This document shows positions 17,390 through 25,192 of a stretch of 64,000 bases of DNA, in pieces; within the stretch, counting starts at the first letter, position 1, and every line of letters starts with the position of its first letter. The stretch covers positions 248,001 to 312,000 of the forward strand of contig NZ_FXAU01000005.1 in the NCBI RefSeq assembly GCF_900177625.1, written 5' to 3'. The notes below the pieces were generated by a model. It was not told where the DNA came from. It did no database searches and saw nothing but the letters and a program-made list of their open reading frames with translations. Source of the DNA: Sphingobacterium psychroaquaticum. GTDB lineage: Bacteria; Bacteroidota; Bacteroidia; Sphingobacteriales; Sphingobacteriaceae. The position numbers were made by a program, and so were the translations under genes.

Positions 17390-19315
17390 ATGGCAAGATT
17401 AAATTTACTAGAGGAGACACGTTTTGAGCGCGTACCGGTTAAGGTATATCCAAATCAAAACGTTGCCTCGGTTGATGTTGCTAATCGCATAGCTACCATC
17501 ATTAAAGAAAAACAGGCAAAGGGTGAGACTGCAGTATTGGGATTGGCGACAGGAGCTACCCCGGTTAAAGTCTACAAGGAACTCGTGCGCCAGCACAAAG
17601 AAGAGGGACTAAGCTTTAAAAATGTTGTAACGTTCAACTTGGATGAATATTTTCCAATGAAGCCGGATGCTGATCAGAGCTACGTGACTTTCATGAAGAA
17701 AAATTTGTTCGACCATATCGATATTCCGAAAGAGAACATTAATATCCCTGATGGTACTTTGGCGGAGAGCGAAATTGCTGCTTTCTGTGAAGCGTACGAA
17801 CAGAAAATTTCTAGTCTTGGTGGATTGGATATTCAGCTTTTAGGTATTGGTCGTACCGGGCACATCGGTTTTAACGAGCCAGGTTCAGCGCCAAATTCGG
17901 GAACGCGTTTGGTTATCTTAGATGACTTGACTCGTCGCGATGCTTCTCGTGATTTTGGAGGGAAAGAAAATGTACCGACAAAAGCGATTACGATGGGGGT
18001 AGGTACAATCTTCAAAGCGAAAGAGATTATCCTAATGGCATGGAATGAGAAGAAGGCTGATATCGTTAAAAAAGCGGTTGAAGGCGAAATTTCTTCGGAG
18101 ATTCCTGCAACTTTCTTGCAGCTGTCTGATCATGTCGAATTTATTTTAGATGAGGATGCTGCTTCACAATTGACACGTTTTTATTTACCATGGTTAGCCC
18201 ATGAGGTGACATGGACCGATACGTTGATTAAGAAAGCTGTTGTTTGGTTGTCTTTGAAATTGAATAAAGCGATTTTGAAATTGACAGATGACGATTACAA
18301 TAACAACGGCATGGCGCAATTGGTTACTGAAAAAGGACCTGCGTATAATATCAATATTAAAATCTTTAATGAGCTGCAACGTACGATCACAGGATGGCCA
18401 GGTGGTAAGCCTGGGGTAGATGATACCAACCGCCCAGAAAGAGCGGAACCTGCGAAGAAAAATGTATTGTTGTTCTCGCCGCATCCGGATGACGATGTTA
18501 TCTCTATGGGAGGTACGTTCATTCGTTTAGCTGATCAAGGGCATAATGTTCATGTGGCGTATCAAACATCAGGAAATACGGCAGTATGGGATGATGATGT
18601 ATTACGTTACTTAGAATTTGTGCAAGATTTCGCTGTAGCTATTGATGATGATCAAGGGGTAACCAAGAAAATCTATGATGATGCACGTGCTTTCTTTGAG
18701 ACGAAACAACCAAACCAAGTAGATCCTGAAATTATCCGTACGATCAAGGCTTTGATTCGTAAAGGAGAGGCTATTGCCGGGGCACGTTTCACAGGTTTGC
18801 CAGATGAAAATATCCACTTCCAAGATCTTCCTTTTTACGACCGAGGTAAATTTTCTAAAGAAGTTTCCTACGAAGATGATATCCAGCAAACGATCGAACT
18901 TTTACGTAAAGTAAAACCACATCAAGTATTTGCTGCCGGAGATTTCGCTGATCCACATGGAACGCACAAAGTATGTTTCGATATTCTTTTTGAAGCACTA
19001 AAGCGTTTGTCAAAAACAGATGAATGGACGAAAGACTGTTGGTTATGGTTATACCGCGGTGCATGGCATGAATATCCAATCCACGAGATTGAGATGGCTA
19101 TCCCACTTTCGCCACAAGAGGTTAAGCGCAAGCGTTTAGCGATTTTCAAACACCAGTCGCAAAAAGATGTTCCTGTTTTCCCTGGAGATGATCCACGTGA
19201 ATTCTGGGTGCGTGCTGAAGATCGTACAAGTGAAACGGCTGACCTGTACCACAGATTAGGCCTTGCAGACTACGAAGCAATCGAAGCTTTTGTACGTTGG
19301 AAATTTGATGCGTAA
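17390..19315 (+). CDS. nagB: NagB-LmbE fusion: glucosamine-6-phosphate deaminase with PIG-L deacetylase-like domain
   Basis: The N-terminal half (about 1-285) is glucosamine-6-phosphate deaminase, which converts GlcN6P to fructose-6-phosphate and ammonia. LGLATGATPVKVYKEL, FNLDEYF with the catalytic Asp region, and LGIGRTGHIGFNEPGS are diagnostic. The C-terminal half (about 360-570) is a PIG-L/LmbE-type domain with the metal site LFSPHPDDDVISMGG (H-P-D-D) near residue 361 and a later PHGTHKV, as in N-acetylglucosaminyl deacetylases. The fusion therefore may couple removal of an N-acetyl group to deamination, although the substrate of the second domain is unknown. This 641-residue form recurs in Bacteroidota. 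It is monocistronic, with a strong terminator behind it. Confidence 0.93.
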   Translation: MARLNLLEETRFERVPVKVYPNQNVASVDVANRIATIIKEKQAKGETAVLGLATGATPVKVYKELVRQHKEEGLSFKNVVTFNLDEYFPMKPDADQSYVTFMKKNLFDHIDIPKENINIPDGTLAESEIAAFCEAYEQKISSLGGLDIQLLGIGRTGHIGFNEPGSAPNSGTRLVILDDLTRRDASRDFGGKENVPTKAITMGVGTIFKAKEIILMAWNEKKADIVKKAVEGEISSEIPATFLQLSDHVEFILDEDAASQLTRFYLPWLAHEVTWTDTLIKKAVVWLSLKLNKAILKLTDDDYNNNGMAQLVTEKGPAYNINIKIFNELQRTITGWPGGKPGVDDTNRPERAEPAKKNVLLFSPHPDDDVISMGGTFIRLADQGHNVHVAYQTSGNTAVWDDDVLRYLEFVQDFAVAIDDDQGVTKKIYDDARAFFETKQPNQVDPEIIRTIKALIRKGEAIAGARFTGLPDENIHFQDLPFYDRGKFSKEVSYEDDIQQTIELLRKVKPHQVFAAGDFADPHGTHKVCFDILFEALKRLSKTDEWTKDCWLWLYRGAWHEYPIHEIEMAIPLSPQEVKRKRLAIFKHQSQKDVPVFPGDDPREFWVRAEDRTSETADLYHRLGLADYEAIEAFVRWKFDA

Positions 19316-19331
19316 TAAGTTCGCTTATGAT

Positions 19332-19367
19332 AAAAAAGAAGGGTGCCAATTGGTACCCTTCTTTTTT
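19332..19367. terminator. bidirectional intrinsic terminator after nagB-lmbE
   Basis: An 18-base-pair hairpin with one G-T wobble joins AAAAAAGAAGGGTGCCAA at 19332-19349 to TTGGTACCCTTCTTTTTT at 19350-19367. Its A- and T-rich flanks make it usable in both directions for the convergent nagB-lmbE and araC-type genes. Confidence 0.88.
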
Positions 19368-19368
19368 A

Positions 19369-20262
19369 TTATAAAATCTGTATTTGTTGAATAATAGTCT
19401 CAAACTCTGCCAACACATTGATGCCCTGGTGGAGAAGAAATGTATATTTCAACGAATTTGGGATAAAACCAAAATGCTTTTTAAATGCCGTGGTAAAATG
19501 TGTAGAATGTTTGTAACCCGTCATACGCGCGACATCGGAAACACGATACTGTCCTGTCAGGATTAACTCTTTGGCATATTCCATCTTCTTTTCCGTAATG
19601 TAGGTCATTACAGTCTTTCCTAGATATTCTTTAAAGTATTTCTTTAGATATTGCACATTCGTGCCCACAAGCTTTGCCAGTTCGGGTATGCTATAACTCT
19701 GGGAGAGATCCTCTTCGATGATTTGTTTTGCCAACATGATTTTGTCATAATGGCTTTTTAAAGCAATGATCTGATGATTTTCGTTTTCGACGGCCAAAGC
19801 CTCTGCTTGGCGCAATATAATTTCTAACAAGACGACTTCCTGTCGTAACTGATATAGATGATCTTGTTCTAAAGGGAGGCAAAGTTGGTCAAACAAAAGA
19901 CGTAAACGATGATCACTTTTGGTGATATATCCATCTATAAACCTGGTTTTTTCTTGTTGATATTTTTCGTGAAAGATCGGGAGATTATCCGGTGAGAAGC
20001 GAATGATAATATAACTGTTCCCTTCATCTACACTGTTGAGATCGATGGATTCTCCGGCATTTATATAATGAATGGTATTACAGCCTCTTTCTAGAAGGTG
20101 ATCTTGCTGATCTATTGAATAGGTGACCTCATTGGACTCTTCTCCTAAAATGATGTTCAGATAATGTGCTTCCTCCGCTAAATAACTCATATTATTCACG
20201 CCACGAACAATACGGTGTTGAAAACTGTAATTAGCAGAAGTAAAACGGGTATCTAAAAGCAT
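19369..20262 (-). CDS. AraC-family regulator, PchR-like
   Basis: The 297-residue protein has a C-terminal AraC DNA-binding domain (about 175-275). Two helix-turn-helices are visible, at YSIPELAKLVGTNVQYLKKYFKEYLG and YRVSDVARMTGYKHSTHFTTAFKKHFG. The N-terminal part is an effector-sensing domain without a recognisable AraC cupin motif. The layout resembles PchR-type regulators of siderophore uptake. It is divergent from a TonB-dependent receptor, and a TTAGA-N5-TCTAA palindrome lies seven bases upstream of its start codon, so it is probably autoregulated or metal-regulated. The start at 20262 has no clear Shine-Dalgarno sequence. Confidence 0.88.
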   Translation of the reverse strand: MLLDTRFTSANYSFQHRIVRGVNNMSYLAEEAHYLNIILGEESNEVTYSIDQQDHLLERGCNTIHYINAGESIDLNSVDEGNSYIIIRFSPDNLPIFHEKYQQEKTRFIDGYITKSDHRLRLLFDQLCLPLEQDHLYQLRQEVVLLEIILRQAEALAVENENHQIIALKSHYDKIMLAKQIIEEDLSQSYSIPELAKLVGTNVQYLKKYFKEYLGKTVMTYITEKKMEYAKELILTGQYRVSDVARMTGYKHSTHFTTAFKKHFGFIPNSLKYTFLLHQGINVLAEFETIIQQIQIL

Positions 20263-20268
20263 TTTTAT

Positions 20269-20283
20269 TTAGACTTATTCTAA
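20269..20283. promoter_or_regulatory. palindromic operator, copy 1 (TTAGA-N5-TCTAA)
   Basis: TTAGA-CTTAT-TCTAA is a perfect 5-bp-arm inverted repeat directly upstream of the araC-type start codon. It lies just downstream of a minus-strand TAAGTTTG -7 element at 20289-20296, so it covers the predicted start of transcription and would suit repression. It is the same as copies 2 and 3 by the receptor gene. The layout resembles Fur- or DtxR-type iron boxes. Confidence 0.6.
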
Positions 20284-20433
20284 TTTTACAAACTTAGGTA
20301 TTTTTCTAGATATTTCCATCAAATGCCAGGAGATAGCGCGAGGTTAGAATGAAATGCTTGGCCAATTATTATATTCCCAGAGGGATTATTTCCGAATCTT
20401 AAGTATATTTTTCTCGTCACGTCATCTTCTTGT

Positions 20434-20448
20434 TTAGATTAATTCTAA
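20434..20448. promoter_or_regulatory. palindromic operator, copy 2 (TTAGA-N5-TCTAA)
   Basis: TTAGA-TTAAT-TCTAA is again a perfect inverted repeat. Its last bases overlap TAATTTTG at 20446-20453, which matches the -7 consensus TAnnTTTG and is the likely promoter of the SusC-like receptor. A bound protein would cover the -7 region. Confidence 0.65.
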
Positions 20449-20453
20449 TTTTG
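20446..20453 (+). promoter_or_regulatory. predicted -7 element of the SusC-like receptor gene
   Basis: TAATTTTG matches TAnnTTTG and would start transcription near 20459, leaving a leader of about 55 bases. It is bracketed by operator copies 2 and 3. Confidence 0.5.
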
Positions 20454-20465
20454 CCAACAATAGTT

Positions 20466-20484
20466 ATTTAGACTATTTCTAAAT
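20466..20484. promoter_or_regulatory. palindromic operator, copy 3 (extended TTTAGA-N5-TCTAAA)
   Basis: ATTTAGActattTCTAAAT is a perfect palindrome apart from its 5-base centre, longer than copies 1 and 2. Its TTAGA core is 34 bases downstream of that of copy 2, about three helical turns, and just after the predicted transcription start. Confidence 0.65.
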
Positions 20485-20514
20485 ATTTATTAATCTCAAA
20501 ACACTTAAATATAT

Positions 20515-23500
20515 ATGAAGTTTGTACTGTACCGTATTTTTCTCTCCATTAGTTTTATATGTATAATAGGGCTTTCTTTTGGACAACAGCATATCGTTGT
20601 TAAAGGAAAAGTGATAGATCAAGAAACGGGCGTTCCATTGGAAGGGGCGTCTATTACGATCGTTGAAAACCCACGCTCAGGCTCCGCTGTTACTGGAAGT
20701 CAAGGTGGATTTTTGATGAAAGGCCATGTGGGTCAAACCATGCGTGTGAGTATGGTCGGGTACCATGCGAGTAGCCTTGCTTTAAGTCTCGATAATAAGG
20801 ATCTACTTATTAAATTGGAACGCAATATTAATGCGCTTTCAGAGATTGTTGTTACGGGAGCCTTGGGAATTCGTCGTTCATCACGTGAGATGGGTACCTC
20901 AGCTCAGGCGGTTGACAACGAGGCGTTAAATCTGGGAAAGGTTGTAAATCCATTATTGGCGCTGTCAAGTAAAGTGGCAGGATTACGGATCAACGCGACA
21001 GATTTGACGACAGGTAAGACAGATCCCGGAATACAAATCAGGATGCGCGGCACGCGTTCTTTAAATAGAGGTAAGAACGATCCAATTTATGTAGTTGATG
21101 GGGTTCCATTGCCTGATATTACCCGCATTAATCCGAATGATATTGCGGAGATTACGGTCTTAAAAGGTGCGAACGCAGCAGCTCTATATGGCTCGGAGGG
21201 GGTGAATGGCGCAATTATGGTGACCACTAAAGGAGGTCGTTCTGACGCGGGAGAAGTTAATTTCTCGAATAGTACCACTTTTGCGAATGTCTATTTGTTG
21301 CCACCTGCTCAAACGCTGTATGGTCAAGGACAAAACGGAAAGTATAGCCCCGTGGCCAATGAATCTTGGGGAGATCTATTTGATGGTTCGGAACGCGACT
21401 TTGGATTGCCGATCAATGGTGTACAGCCGAGAAAGGTATATGCTGCGCCGAGTAAAGACAATCGGTTAGGTTTTTTCGATACCGGAATTACGATGCAAAA
21501 TGACTTGTCATTCTCGGGCGGCGATGCGAAGAGTACTTATTTTATGTCGCTACAGGATGTGCGCATTAAAGGCGTTATTCCAGGGGATAAATCGAGCCGC
21601 ACGGGAGCTCGTTTCAATGGTTCACGTAGCTTTAATAAGTTAACCACATCGTACAATGTAAACTATGTATTCTTTAAGAATAACACCACAAGTGATGGCC
21701 CTTGGTTGTCTGTATATACACAACCTGCTAACATCGATTATAAAGAAGCCCGTAATTGGGAAGACCCGACTTCACCAAACCACCCGTTGAACTGGTATAC
21801 ACCAACGGCACAGACACGGAATCCGATCTTTATGGCGGATAATAATAGAAATACATACGATCAGCATACGTTAAATTCGAAGGTAGAGTTTACGTATGAT
21901 TTCGCCGATTGGTTTTCGGCGACAAATAGAACGGGTTATTACCTGCAAACACAGGATGGCCGTGTTACCAACAAGAAGCTTGTTTCCAATATTTCTACAC
22001 GAAATATCAATGGAACTGTCAATGATACGGGCGGGACATTTAATCGATTGAACAATGACTTAATTTTGAACTTTCGTAAGGAGTTCGGAGATTTCTCGAC
22101 CAAACTATTATTGGGGTATAATATCCGCATGGATAACCGCAAAGACATTGGTATCGGCGCAAATAACCTCCTGCTAGAGGATATCTTTAATCCCGGGTCC
22201 CGGACGGGTGAATTAAGCGGTACTGCTAAAATTACAAAATATCGTTCTATGTCGGGCTATGGTGAATTTACAGTGGGATATCGCAATTATTTGTTTTTGA
22301 CTTTGGTAGGACGTAGCGATAAGGTTTCCACACTAGATCCACAGAACAACACCTATTTTACACCCGGCGTAAGCACGTCTTTCGTATTTACCGACGCGAT
22401 TGCATCCTTGAAAGACTCAAATATTCTTAACTATGGGCGTATTTATGCATCCTATAACCGCACCGGGAATGTGACGCTAGATCCATATAGTCTAAACTTG
22501 ACGTATAGCCAGACGAATGGCTTTCCGTATGGTGGATTATTTGGATTTCTACCAAACCTAACGGAAGCCAATCGACTGTTGAAACCTGAATTTGTCACTT
22601 CTTATGAAGTTGGGACACAATTAAGCTTCTTAAATAGTCGCTTAAATGCTGACATTGCTTATGCTTATTCTGATTCTGATGGACAGATTTTTACGGCTGG
22701 TATGTCGCGCGCTACGGGATACAATGCGACGCTTGTTAATGCCGGTCGTCTGGTAAATCAAACATTAGAAGTGATGCTGAACGGTACGGCTATTCGTAAA
22801 CCGGACGTGGAGTTGAGTTTTGGGGTGAATTTTACCTATACCCATACACAGGCGAAAGACCTTTACGCGGGTGATAGTTTCCAGATTTTCCGCCAGGCAT
22901 ATGCGATTAAAGGAGAGCCTTACCCAACGTTGCAGATGAGCGACTTTTTGCGTCACAATGGACAAATTGTGCTGGACAAAAATGGTAATGTCCTGTTGGA
23001 TGAGAAAGAACAATTACTGGGTACTATGGTGCCTCCTTATATGTTTGGTTTTAACACCAATTTCCGATATAAAGCTTTTAGCATTGGACTACAAATAGAC
23101 TCGCGTCTGGGAAGCTGGATGTACTCTGAGGTGGTACCACGGATGTATGCGGCTGGAACGCATCCGGAGACGGTGAAATATGGCCGTGAACCATTTATTC
23201 TGCCGAACTCCATGGTGAAGTTAGACGATGGTTCTATCGTTGAAAATACAAGTGTCTACTCGAAGGGCGATAAAGACTGGTGGACAAAATATAGTAATGT
23301 TCAGACAATTACAGCGGCGAAAGCTGACTTTTTGAAATTACGTGAGCTTTACGTTGGATATACATTACCCGCAAAATTCTTAGCGAAGCAAAATTTCCTA
23401 AAGAAAGCAAGTGTTGGGGTGGTGGCGAATAACCTATTTATCATTCGACATTCGTCGAACGAGATTGGGGATCCGGAAGCACTTTATAACCAAACGGATG

Positions 23501-23568
23501 GCTATGCCAGCTTTAGACAGATTCCAACGTCACGATCTATCGGTTTTAATATTAACATGACTTTTTAA
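20515..23568 (+). CDS. SusC/RagA-type TonB-dependent outer-membrane receptor
   Basis: The 1017-residue outer-membrane protein has a signal peptide (about 1-23), a carboxypeptidase-D-like N-terminal domain (VVKGKVIDQETGVPLEGASITI, about 27-105) and a plug domain (about 130-240, with the typical DPIYVVDGVPLPDITRINPNDI and LKGANAAALYGSEGVNGAI). A beta-barrel follows that ends in an aromatic C-terminus (SIGFNINMTF). It imports a ligand with TonB energy in partnership with the SusD-like lipoprotein 11 bases downstream. Because it sits with an AraC/PchR-like regulator, three iron-box-like operators and a PepSY protein, I infer a siderophore or other iron ligand and not a glycan. Confidence 0.93.
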   Translation: MKFVLYRIFLSISFICIIGLSFGQQHIVVKGKVIDQETGVPLEGASITIVENPRSGSAVTGSQGGFLMKGHVGQTMRVSMVGYHASSLALSLDNKDLLIKLERNINALSEIVVTGALGIRRSSREMGTSAQAVDNEALNLGKVVNPLLALSSKVAGLRINATDLTTGKTDPGIQIRMRGTRSLNRGKNDPIYVVDGVPLPDITRINPNDIAEITVLKGANAAALYGSEGVNGAIMVTTKGGRSDAGEVNFSNSTTFANVYLLPPAQTLYGQGQNGKYSPVANESWGDLFDGSERDFGLPINGVQPRKVYAAPSKDNRLGFFDTGITMQNDLSFSGGDAKSTYFMSLQDVRIKGVIPGDKSSRTGARFNGSRSFNKLTTSYNVNYVFFKNNTTSDGPWLSVYTQPANIDYKEARNWEDPTSPNHPLNWYTPTAQTRNPIFMADNNRNTYDQHTLNSKVEFTYDFADWFSATNRTGYYLQTQDGRVTNKKLVSNISTRNINGTVNDTGGTFNRLNNDLILNFRKEFGDFSTKLLLGYNIRMDNRKDIGIGANNLLLEDIFNPGSRTGELSGTAKITKYRSMSGYGEFTVGYRNYLFLTLVGRSDKVSTLDPQNNTYFTPGVSTSFVFTDAIASLKDSNILNYGRIYASYNRTGNVTLDPYSLNLTYSQTNGFPYGGLFGFLPNLTEANRLLKPEFVTSYEVGTQLSFLNSRLNADIAYAYSDSDGQIFTAGMSRATGYNATLVNAGRLVNQTLEVMLNGTAIRKPDVELSFGVNFTYTHTQAKDLYAGDSFQIFRQAYAIKGEPYPTLQMSDFLRHNGQIVLDKNGNVLLDEKEQLLGTMVPPYMFGFNTNFRYKAFSIGLQIDSRLGSWMYSEVVPRMYAAGTHPETVKYGREPFILPNSMVKLDDGSIVENTSVYSKGDKDWWTKYSNVQTITAAKADFLKLRELYVGYTLPAKFLAKQNFLKKASVGVVANNLFIIRHSSNEIGDPEALYNQTDGYASFRQIPTSRSIGFNINMTF

Positions 23569-23579
23569 AGATTACGGAA

Positions 23580-25091
23580 ATGATAAAAACACTATATAAG
23601 ATAAGTTTATTGGCCTTGTTAGCGTGCACTACCGTGTCGTGTGATGATTTCTTTGATGTTAACGTTGACCCGAACTCACCGGTTGAAGAAACGTTAGAAT
23701 TAAATGCGAAATTGCCTGCAGCGTTGGTTGTTTCGGCCAATTATGAGGCGACTATGTTGAATCAGATTGGTGGTCTGTGGGGAGGTTATTGGGGGACATC
23801 AAACGAAGGGATTAATGCTTTTTCTATACTGAAGATGTACAATGGTCCAGGTATCCGGGATACGCGGGATGGTATCCAATTATGGGAGTCCAACTACAAC
23901 AATCTGCTTTACTACAATAAGATTTTAGATCAAGCGGTTGCTGAAGATGCACGCTTCTATATCGGTATTGCCAAGATTATGATGGCGTACCATTATTTTA
24001 CATTGGTTGACTTTTATAATAATGTTCCTTTTGATGATGCGTTGCATGGTTCTGTGGTTCTGCACCCCAAATATGAGCCTGGTAAGGTCGTTTATGAGAA
24101 ATCGATTAACCTAATCAATGAAGGAATTGAGGCGATTAAAGTTGCTTCATTGTTGCCAACCAATGATGATGTGCTATTTAAAGGGGATAAGGTGAAGTGG
24201 ACACGCTTTGCCAACACATTGAAACTTCGGGCTTTGCTCGCTCAATCTGAGGTGCCCGGTCAAGCAGCGTATATCGCGCAGGAAATCAGTAAAATAAAAG
24301 CGGAGGGTTCTGGTTTTATTACAGAGGATGCGGTAGTGAATCCGGGTTACTTAAACACCGCGGCGAAGATGAATCCGTTTTATGAAACATATTATAGAAA
24401 TAATGCGGGTGTTGCGGTGGCAAATCATACGAATATTCGTCCTACACAGCATTTAATTGCAAAATATAAAGAGTACAATGACCCGCGTTTGGCGCAAAAT
24501 TTTGTGGAAGTAAAGGGTGATTTCAAAGGAGTGTTATTCGGAGAAAATACGATTAGCGATGCGTATGCAGCTGTCAATACCTCTGCTTTTAAAGGCCCGA
24601 CAGAAAACGGAAATAAACCTGCTGGGTTTGTGAAAGCATTTAATCAGGCAACAGTTATTATTTCCTTAGCGGAAGCGCATTTTATGCTTGCGGAGGCTGC
24701 TGCCCGTGGTTGGGTGGATGGAACCGCAGAAACGCATTATAAAAATGCAATCCAGGCCTCATTTAACTATTTGTTCAATGTCACTAATTATGATATCTCT
24801 GCTTATATCGGGCAGGACAAAGTGAAGCTTGAGGTAGCACCGAATAAGATTGAACGTATTGTTACGCAAAAGTGGTTGGCATTAACAGGTATTAATAATA
24901 TCCGTGCTTGGCATGACTTCAGACGATTGGGATATCCGTATTTCCCAAATTCGGCAACAGCAACGAGCCCGGATATTTATCCACTGCGCTTTATGTATCC
25001 GGAAACAGAAATGAATACCAACAGTGCGAATGTGCAGAAGGAAGGGGATAACGGCGTGTTGACGGCTCGTGTTTGGTGGGATGTGAAGTAG
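23580..25091 (+). CDS. SusD/RagB-like outer-membrane lipoprotein (SusD-like_2 type)
   Basis: The 503-residue protein has a lipoprotein signal with lipobox TVSC near residues 18-21 followed by DDFFDVNVDPNSP, the usual SusD-like_2 opening. TPR-like helices follow, with AKIMMAYHYFTLVDFYNNVPFDDA and a C-terminal GINNIRAWHDFRRLGYP motif. It should sit on the outer surface as a lid over the preceding SusC-like barrel and bind the ligand. The SusD-like_2 subfamily accompanies many non-glycan systems. It ends just before a hairpin terminator, so the following PepSY gene has its own promoter. Confidence 0.9.
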   Translation: MIKTLYKISLLALLACTTVSCDDFFDVNVDPNSPVEETLELNAKLPAALVVSANYEATMLNQIGGLWGGYWGTSNEGINAFSILKMYNGPGIRDTRDGIQLWESNYNNLLYYNKILDQAVAEDARFYIGIAKIMMAYHYFTLVDFYNNVPFDDALHGSVVLHPKYEPGKVVYEKSINLINEGIEAIKVASLLPTNDDVLFKGDKVKWTRFANTLKLRALLAQSEVPGQAAYIAQEISKIKAEGSGFITEDAVVNPGYLNTAAKMNPFYETYYRNNAGVAVANHTNIRPTQHLIAKYKEYNDPRLAQNFVEVKGDFKGVLFGENTISDAYAAVNTSAFKGPTENGNKPAGFVKAFNQATVIISLAEAHFMLAEAAARGWVDGTAETHYKNAIQASFNYLFNVTNYDISAYIGQDKVKLEVAPNKIERIVTQKWLALTGINNIRAWHDFRRLGYPYFPNSATATSPDIYPLRFMYPETEMNTNSANVQKEGDNGVLTARVWWDVK

Positions 25092-25105
25092 AAAAAGAGA
25101 ATAAA

Positions 25106-25142
25106 AAATGAGCTGTAGGGTGTTAAGCTTTACAGCTCATTT
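25106..25142 (+). terminator. hairpin after the SusD-like gene
   Basis: AAATGAGCTGTA at 25106-25117 pairs perfectly with TACAGCTCATTT at 25131-25142 (12 bp, 13-base loop). The 3' arm overlaps the -33 region of the PepSY promoter, so termination of the SusCD transcript and initiation of the PepSY transcript share sequence. Confidence 0.75.
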
Positions 25143-25170
25143 ATGGTATAAAACGAATTAACTATCTTTG
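25140..25170 (+). promoter_or_regulatory. predicted promoter of the PepSY gene
   Basis: TTTA at 25140-25143 and TATCTTTG at 25163-25170 are separated by 19 bases, a close fit to the Bacteroidota TTTG-N19/20-TAnnTTTG pattern. The ATG follows at 25193, leaving a leader of about 16 bases. Confidence 0.6.
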
Positions 25171-25192
25171 ATTTAAACTAAATAACAATTGC

